NCBI GenBank assembly: GCA_016716715.1
Contig: JADJVE010000003.1
Location: 434,001-498,000 of the forward strand
Length of the DNA: 64,000 nucleotides
Reading direction: 5' to 3'
DNA from: Acidobacteriota bacterium
Lineage (GTDB): Bacteria > Acidobacteriota > Thermoanaerobaculia > UBA5066
Shown here: one piece after another, positions 59,136-64,000 of the stretch
How the letters are laid out: each line of letters starts with the position of its first letter
Position numbering within the stretch: position 1 is the stretch's first letter
Made by a program: the position numbers and the translations under genes
The notes under the pieces: generated by a model
Database searches by the model: none
Told to the model about the DNA's origin: nothing
Seen by the model: the letters and a program-made list of their open reading frames with translations, nothing else

Positions 59136-59726
59136 TCAGGGATTCTTCGGCGGGACGCCCGGCGGGAAGCCCTCGAAGAGCTTGTCGATCGCTTTCTGCG
59201 TGATCTCGGCCCGGTCCTGCGGCGTCTCGCTGGAGCTCACGTCGCGCGAGGCGGCGCCGCGCCAGACGAGCTCCTTCTCCTTCGTGTCGACGAGATCCAC
59301 GACGAGCGTGCCCACGGGGACGTCGTAGACACGGGCCGTCGTCCAGCCACCGCCGCCCCAGCCCCCGCCGTAGCCGCGCCAGCCGTAGCCGCCCCATCCC
59401 CATCCCCAGCCCGAGTTGTACGTCATGATCTGCTTGTCGTTCTTCAACTTCGTATGGAGGACGACCCACAGGTCGGGCTTCCCGTCCGCTTTGAGGTCCA
59501 TTTTCGTGAGGCCCTTCGCGGCAAGCGTCTTCTCGATCGCGGCCTCGACGCGCTTCATCTGGAACTCGCCGCGCCCGTGGACGTCCTTGAAGGCGAAGGT
59601 CTTGTAGGCGCCGAAGTTCGTGGCAGGGTCGTAATCGACGGTCGTCGTTACGCTCGAACAGCCCGACCCCGCGAGGAGGGCGGCGGCAGCGGCGAGCGCG
59701 AGAACGGGAGCAGTGGGATTCCTCAC
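59136..59726 (-). CDS. DUF4136 lipoprotein
   Basis: 196 residues from GTG 59726, with GGAGGG upstream. A lipobox (LLAGSGC) marks it as a lipoprotein. VDYDPATNFGAYKTFAF opens the DUF4136 domain. RVEAAIEKTLAAKGLTKMD, a Gly/Trp/Tyr-rich segment (GWGWGWGGYGWRGYGGGW) and GTLVVDLVDTKEKELVWRGAA follow. It is a paralogue of the protein at 15923, with a longer Gly-rich insert. Convergent with the aminotransferase-PEPC gene (9-bp gap). Confidence 0.85.
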   Translation of the reverse strand: MRNPTAPVLALAAAAALLAGSGCSSVTTTVDYDPATNFGAYKTFAFKDVHGRGEFQMKRVEAAIEKTLAAKGLTKMDLKADGKPDLWVVLHTKLKNDKQIMTYNSGWGWGWGGYGWRGYGGGWGGGGWTTARVYDVPVGTLVVDLVDTKEKELVWRGAASRDVSSSETPQDRAEITQKAIDKLFEGFPPGVPPKNP

Positions 59727-59796
59727 GGGTGGGTCCCTCCGCCGGTTGGACGTGCAAGAGCCTTGCCGGGTTGACACGGCCTCCCGGGGGGACGGC

Positions 59797-60675
59797 TCAG
59801 CGGCCGGACTTGAACGTGTCGCAGGCCCCGACGGTGCCTTCCCGCAGGCCCCTCGTGAACCACTCCGTGCGCTGGGCGGCCGAGCCGTGCGTCCAGCTCT
59901 CCGGGTTCACGCGCTGCCCGGCGGCGCGCTGGAGGCGGTCGTCGCCGACGGCCGCCGCCGCGGCGAGCCCCTTCTCGACGTCGCCGTTCTCGAGAATGTT
60001 CCGCTCGGCGGTGCCGTGGCCCCAGACGCCCGCGAGACAGTCGGCCTGCAGCTCGAGGCGCACGGAGAGCGCCTTCTCCTGCGAGGGGTTCTGCTCCATG
60101 GCCTTCCGGACGCCGCCCTCGATGCCGAGCAGCGTCTGGACGTGGTGGCCGAACTCGTGCGCGATGACGTACGCCTGCGCGAAGTCGCCGGGCGCGCCGA
60201 AGCGCTGGCCGAGCTCGTCGAAGAAGCCCATGTCGAGGTAGACCTTGCGGTCGGTGGGGCAGTAGAACGGCCCCATTTGCGCCTGCGCGAAGCCGCAGCC
60301 CGAGCGCGTCGCGTCGCGGTAGAGGACGAGCTTTGCGTGCGTGTAGTTGCGCCCGAGCGACGGGAAGACCTGGTCCCACGTCTTCTGCACGTCGTTGACG
60401 ACGAAGTTCACGAAGCGCGCGCGTTCGTCTTCCTTCGCCGAGGGCGGCGCCACGGGCCGCGAGTCGACGCTCGCCTGAGGAGATCCCCCGCCCTGCGGGG
60501 CGAGGAGCGCGAAGAAGTTCTGCTTGAAGATGAGCGAGAGGACGCCGAGCAGGATGATCCCGCCGCAGCCGAGGCGCATGCCGCCGCCTCCGAAGTTGAA
60601 GCCGCCGCCGCCGCCTTCGCCCCGCCGGTCCTCGATGTCCGGCCCGAGTCCGCCGCCTTGGTCGTTCCAGCGCAT
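59797..60675 (-). CDS. Putative neutral zinc metallopeptidase (YpfJ family)
   Basis: 292 residues. Starts MRWNDQGGG and has one membrane helix (about 35-55, LGCGGIILLGVLSLIFKQ). The catalytic HEFGHH motif (in AYVIAHEFGHHVQTLLG) supplies two zinc His, and LQADCLAGVWGH adds the following acidic and Cys residues. DKKFYTP-like blocks (FYCPTDRKVYLDMGFFDEL) are family-typical. The substrate is unknown. Its start region abuts the xylanase promoter gap. Confidence 0.9.
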   Translation of the reverse strand: MRWNDQGGGLGPDIEDRRGEGGGGGFNFGGGGMRLGCGGIILLGVLSLIFKQNFFALLAPQGGGSPQASVDSRPVAPPSAKEDERARFVNFVVNDVQKTWDQVFPSLGRNYTHAKLVLYRDATRSGCGFAQAQMGPFYCPTDRKVYLDMGFFDELGQRFGAPGDFAQAYVIAHEFGHHVQTLLGIEGGVRKAMEQNPSQEKALSVRLELQADCLAGVWGHGTAERNILENGDVEKGLAAAAAVGDDRLQRAAGQRVNPESWTHGSAAQRTEWFTRGLREGTVGACDTFKSGR

Positions 60676-60732
60676 GGGCGCCCCCTTCGGCGGCCGAGTC
60701 TAAGCCCCCGGATCCCACGAGGGATTTCGGAC

Positions 60733-60748
60733 TAATGCGTCTGCATCA
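60733..60748. promoter_or_regulatory. Palindromic site D, TAATG-N6-CATCA
   Basis: One mismatch from the perfect TGATG-N6-CATCA dyad (TAATG CGTCTG CATCA). It lies 36 bp upstream of the xylanase ATG, in the 109-bp divergent gap with the zinc peptidase. The downstream half is followed by GG, as at sites A and C. Confidence 0.42.
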
Positions 60749-60784
60749 GGTCCGTCGGCCGACCGGCTCTCGCGTCTAGGGCAA

Positions 60785-63700
60785 ATGCGCACCCGCACAC
60801 CGCTCTCTTCCCGCCCGAACCGCTCGTCCCGGGCGATCCGCCTGGGGCTCGCCGCCGCTCTCGCCCTGTCGCTCCGGGCCGCCGCCCAGACGGGGCCGGA
60901 CCAGACCGGCTTCACGTCGGACTTCGAGGACGGCACGCTGAAGGGCTACGTGCTGCCGGACGGCACGACGGTGCGGAACTGGGGCCCGCGCGGCGGCGAC
61001 GCGGCCGTCGCCAACTCCACGGAGCAGGCCCACGGCGGAACGCGCAGCCTCAAGACGACCGGCCGCCGCCGGCCGTATCAGGGGCCGAGCCTCAACGTCC
61101 TCGGGAAGATGACGAAGGGCTTCCGCTACCGCGTCACCGTGTGGGCGCGGCTCGTGGCGGATCCGTCCTTCCCGAGCGTGCCCATGGGCGTGACCCTGCA
61201 GCGCACGTATTCGGGCAGCACCACTTACGTGAACGTCGTGCCCCAGGCCACGGTCACGGCCGGCGCGTGGACGAAGCTGTCGGCGCTCTACACGCCCGCC
61301 GACGACGCGGACGCGCTCGCTCTTTACGTCGAGACCGGCGAGGCCGACCCGGCCCCGCCCTCGGGCAGCACGACGTACCCCTCGAAGGCTTCCTTCTACG
61401 TCGACGACGTCTCGGTGGCGTACGCTCCGGCGCTCCCGATCCAGACGTCGATCCCCTCCCTGAAGGACGTCCTTGCGGGCGAGTTCCGCTTCGGCGGAGC
61501 CGTCTCGCCCGCGCTGATCGCAGACCCTATTCACGCGTCGCTGATCCGCAAGCACCTCGGCAGCCTCACGGCCGGGAACGCCATGAAGACGGGCCCCATT
61601 CACCCGACGCTGGGGGAGGCGGACGCGAACTACGCCTTCGCGGACGCGGACGCGATCGCGAACTTCGCGCGGTCGAACGGGCTGACGCTGCGCGGCCACA
61701 CGCTGCTCTGGCACGACCAGAACCCGGCGTGGCTCTTCAAGGACGCCTCGGGCGCCGACCTCGCCGCGACACCCTCGAACCGCGCGCTGATGCTCCAGCG
61801 CCTCGACGACCACATCCGGAAGGTCGTGCGCCGCTACCGGGACGTCGTGTCGACGTGGGACGTCGTGAACGAGGTGACTGACCCCGATCAGTCCGACGGC
61901 CTCCGGCGGAGCGACTGGTACCGGCTCGCGGGCCCGACCGACTTCATCGACAGGGCGTTCCAGGTCGCGTCCGCGGAGGCGCCCGGCGCAAAGCTCTGCA
62001 TCAACGAGTACAGCACGACGGACGCGCGGAGGCGCCAGGCGCTCGTCGCGGTCGTGCAGGGCATGAAGGCGCGCGGCGTGCCCGTGAGCTGCGTCGGACA
62101 CCAGATGCACGTGAACCTCGCCGGGCCGCCCGCCTCCGACGCTTCGGCCGCGATCCAGGCGTTCGCGGCCCTCGGCCTCGACAACCAGATCACCGAGATG
62201 GACGTCAGCGTCTACACGGACACGACGTCGAGCTACCCGGAGATCCCGCCCGAGCTCCTCTACCAGCAGGCGACGCGGTACCGGGACTTCTTCCGCGAGT
62301 ACCGGCGCCTGAAGGCCTCCGTCAGCTCCGTGACGCTCTGGGGCGTCGCCGACGACAACACATGGCTGACGACCTTCCCGATCCCCCGGCTGGATCTTCC
62401 GCTCCTCTTCGACACCGAACTCCAGGCGAAGCCGGCCTACTGGGCGGTCGTCGACTCGGCGCCCGCGGGCATGTCGGCCCTCTTCCCCTCGAGCGCGCGG
62501 GCCGCCGGCGCGGGCGGCGCGTTCTACACGACCGACGTCACGGTGGCGAACACGGGAGCGTCCGACGCCACCGTCCAGCTGAAGTTCCTCGGGCACGACG
62601 CGGACGGGCGCGGCGGGCCCGAGCTTTCGTTCCCGCTCCCCGCGGGCCGGTCGACGACGTTTTCGGACGTCCTCGGGTCGGTGTTCGGAAAGACCGCCGA
62701 CTTCGGCGCGATCCGCGTCACCTCCGCCTCCGCCGCGGTCCGGGCGCTCGCGCAGACCTCGACGCCCGGCTTCGGCGGCACCTTCGGCCAGAGCGTTCCG
62801 GCGGCGATGGCCGAAGACCTCGTCGGCGGCGGCGTGCCCCGGTCCGTGCTCGCCGTCCGCGAGAACGCCGCCTTCCGCACGAACCTCATCCTCGCGAACG
62901 CCGGGGAGGACGCGCTCGACGTCGACGTGACGCTCGTCGCCGACAACGGAACGTCGCTCGCTCTTCAGCGGGTGCCGGCCGCCCAGCCGACCGCGCTGGC
63001 CTCGGCGCGGTACACGCTGCCGCCGCTCGGCATGACGCAGGTCTCGCGCGTCGTCCGCGCCCTCGGCGTCTCGGGGGACGTGTCCGGCGCGCGGCTCGTC
63101 CTCTCCACGCCGACCCCGGGAAAGAGCTTCGCCGCGTACGCGAGCACGATCGACAACGTCACGAACGACCCGCGCACGCTCCTGCCGATCGGCCCGATCG
63201 CGAGCGCGCGGCCGGGCGCGGACTTCTGGATCCTGCCCTCCAGCGCGCGGGCCGCCGGCGCGGGCGGCGCGTTCTACACGACGGATCTCGCGGTCGCGTA
63301 CACGGGCGACGTCTCCGCGCGGTACACGGTAAAGTTCCTCGGCAACAACAAGGACGGGCGGACGGGGGCCGAGCAGACGTTCGACCTCGCGGCCCGGCGA
63401 TCCGTGGCCTACGCCGACGTCCTGGGCTCGGTGTTCGGACTCGCCTCGGACTACGGAGCGATTCGCGTCGCGTCGCAGTTTCCGGCGTCCGACAGCGCGC
63501 TCGTGGCCGTGCTCGGCCAGACGTCCACGCCCGGCTTCGGCGGCACGTTCGGGCAGAGCGTGCCGGCGGCGACGGCGGCGGACCTGATCCGGAACGGAAC
63601 GGAGCGCTCGATCCTCGCGGTGCGCGAGGACGGCGCCTTCCGGACCAACCTGATCCTGACGAACGCCACCGAGGCCGCGCTGGCCGTGGACGTCAGGCTC

Positions 63701-64000
63701 GTGGGCGGGGACGGGGCCACGCTGGGGACGAAGACGTACGCGCTGCAGCCCCTCGGGATGACGCAGGTATCGAGGGTCGTCCGGGACGTGGGCGTCGGGA
63801 CGGATGTCTCCGGGGCGCGGCTCGTGCTTTCGACGCCGACGGCGGGGGGCAGCTTCGCGGCCTACGCGTCCGCGATCGACAACGTCACGAACGACCCGAG
63901 GACACTCCTGCCGGAGGTGATTGCCGGGGGTCGGCGGGCTCGGGGGGCGGGGGGCGTTGGGTGGCGGGGGGGGGTTTCCGGGGGGGGGGGGGGGGGGGGG
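60785..64000 (+). CDS. Multidomain GH10 endo-beta-1,4-xylanase, 3' incomplete
   Basis: A frame open from ATG 60785 to the window edge with no stop, over 1060 residues. A signal peptide (LGLAAALALSLRAAAQ) leads to a CBM4/9-like domain (about 45-215, FEDGTLKGYVLPDGTTVRNWG). A GH10 catalytic domain (about 230-555) follows. It has RGHTLLWHDQNPAWLF, WDVVNEVTD with acid/base Glu363 and TEMDVSVYTD with nucleophile Glu471. The last 500 residues are two repeats of about 250 residues (SSARAAGAGGAFYTTD...) of unknown role. It cuts xylan backbones outside the cell. Beyond about 63920 the sequence turns to poly-G and should not be trusted. Confidence 0.88.
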   Translation, partial: MRTRTPLSSRPNRSSRAIRLGLAAALALSLRAAAQTGPDQTGFTSDFEDGTLKGYVLPDGTTVRNWGPRGGDAAVANSTEQAHGGTRSLKTTGRRRPYQGPSLNVLGKMTKGFRYRVTVWARLVADPSFPSVPMGVTLQRTYSGSTTYVNVVPQATVTAGAWTKLSALYTPADDADALALYVETGEADPAPPSGSTTYPSKASFYVDDVSVAYAPALPIQTSIPSLKDVLAGEFRFGGAVSPALIADPIHASLIRKHLGSLTAGNAMKTGPIHPTLGEADANYAFADADAIANFARSNGLTLRGHTLLWHDQNPAWLFKDASGADLAATPSNRALMLQRLDDHIRKVVRRYRDVVSTWDVVNEVTDPDQSDGLRRSDWYRLAGPTDFIDRAFQVASAEAPGAKLCINEYSTTDARRRQALVAVVQGMKARGVPVSCVGHQMHVNLAGPPASDASAAIQAFAALGLDNQITEMDVSVYTDTTSSYPEIPPELLYQQATRYRDFFREYRRLKASVSSVTLWGVADDNTWLTTFPIPRLDLPLLFDTELQAKPAYWAVVDSAPAGMSALFPSSARAAGAGGAFYTTDVTVANTGASDATVQLKFLGHDADGRGGPELSFPLPAGRSTTFSDVLGSVFGKTADFGAIRVTSASAAVRALAQTSTPGFGGTFGQSVPAAMAEDLVGGGVPRSVLAVRENAAFRTNLILANAGEDALDVDVTLVADNGTSLALQRVPAAQPTALASARYTLPPLGMTQVSRVVRALGVSGDVSGARLVLSTPTPGKSFAAYASTIDNVTNDPRTLLPIGPIASARPGADFWILPSSARAAGAGGAFYTTDLAVAYTGDVSARYTVKFLGNNKDGRTGAEQTFDLAARRSVAYADVLGSVFGLASDYGAIRVASQFPASDSALVAVLGQTSTPGFGGTFGQSVPAATAADLIRNGTERSILAVREDGAFRTNLILTNATEAALAVDVRLVGGDGATLGTKTYALQPLGMTQVSRVVRDVGVGTDVSGARLVLSTPTAGGSFAAYASAIDNVTNDPRTLLPEVIAGGRRARGAGGVGWRGGVSGGGGGGG
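62492..63282 (+). repeat. Direct repeat of a domain in the xylanase gene
   Basis: 41 bases are identical at 62492-62532 and 63242-63282, 750 bp apart. They are the start of two tandem domain copies of about 250 residues that share GFGGTFGQSVPAA, GMTQVSRVVR and SARLVLSTPT blocks. The near-identical DNA suggests recent duplication or gene conversion. Confidence 0.8.
63940..64000. other. Low-complexity G-rich end, probable contig-end artefact
   Basis: The last 60 bases become almost pure G (two runs of more than eight G, ending in 21). This breaks the codon pattern of the xylanase frame and is typical of low-quality read ends. It is unlikely to be biological. Confidence 0.8.

Noticed and set aside
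56273..59203. A 976-codon plus-strand frame inside the fusion gene
   Set aside because: Same-strand shadow of the aminotransferase-PEP carboxylase with Arg/Gly-rich content and no motifs.

Overview
The window is GC-rich, gene-dense DNA from a Gram-negative bacterium. It encodes many outer-membrane beta-barrels, lipoproteins with lipoboxes, an AsmA protein, a TonB-dependent receptor and System II cytochrome c maturation. DUF3300, DUF2950 and DUF4136 genes, a fused branched-chain oxo-acid dehydrogenase E1 and a C-terminal sorting tail resembling IPTL-CTERM would fit an Acidobacteriota member, perhaps Thermoanaerobaculia. That placement is inference only. The last bases collapse into a poly-G run, so the window probably ends at a contig edge. 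Four genes carry apparent frameshifts, three of them at G runs, and these may be assembly errors. No tRNA, rRNA, CRISPR array, phage or insertion sequence was seen. LAYOUT. 1-6 kb: end of a BamA/TamA-like barrel, an AraC regulator, a DUF3604 protein, a small barrel, a MazEF-like toxin-antitoxin pair and a small secreted protein. 6-11 kb: a STAS-like protein and a co-oriented envelope cluster (DUF3011-porin, secreted amidohydrolase, DcaP-like porin, exported glutaminase). 11-18 kb: envelope genes (barrel, AsmA, lipoprotein alpha-carbonic anhydrase, DUF4136, OmpA). 18-22.7 kb: VapBC-like pair, two barrel proteins (one with an N-terminal zinc-phospholipase-like domain) and an AbiEii-type nucleotidyltransferase with a small non-canonical partner. 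22.8-33.5 kb: a compact sulfur-themed locus. It holds two SulP anion transporters, a GAF-PAS histidine kinase with two response regulators, a CoA-disulfide-reductase/rhodanese fusion, a four-helix membrane protein and a protein that keeps the catalytic Cys/His/Arg of the desulfinase DszB; an enoyl-CoA hydratase follows a strong hairpin. 33.5-42 kb: small secreted proteins, 6-phosphogluconate dehydrogenase, a second nucleotidyltransferase pair, DUF2950/DUF3300, beta-carbonic anhydrase, a MetA-like barrel and an OmpA lipoprotein. 42-51.8 kb: a frameshifted propeller-DUF3604 protein, a DsbA-like thioredoxin, a ResB-CcsA fusion, two tandem secreted paralogues and the fused E1. 51.8-64 kb: a four-repeat S1 protein, a cobalamin riboswitch with a BtuB-like receptor, an aminotransferase fused to archaeal-type PEP carboxylase, a DUF4136 lipoprotein, a zinc peptidase and an unfinished GH10 xylanase. 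HIGHLIGHTS. The most interesting items are: (1) the aminotransferase-PEP carboxylase fusion, which would convert PEP, bicarbonate and an amino donor to aspartate in one polypeptide; (2) the regulated SulP/DszB-like/rhodanese locus, a candidate organosulfur desulfination system; and (3) a palindrome of the form TGATG-N6-CATCA found in four places between genes (before the alpha-carbonic anhydrase, vapBC, resB-ccsA and the xylanase), which suggests an unrecognised local regulon.
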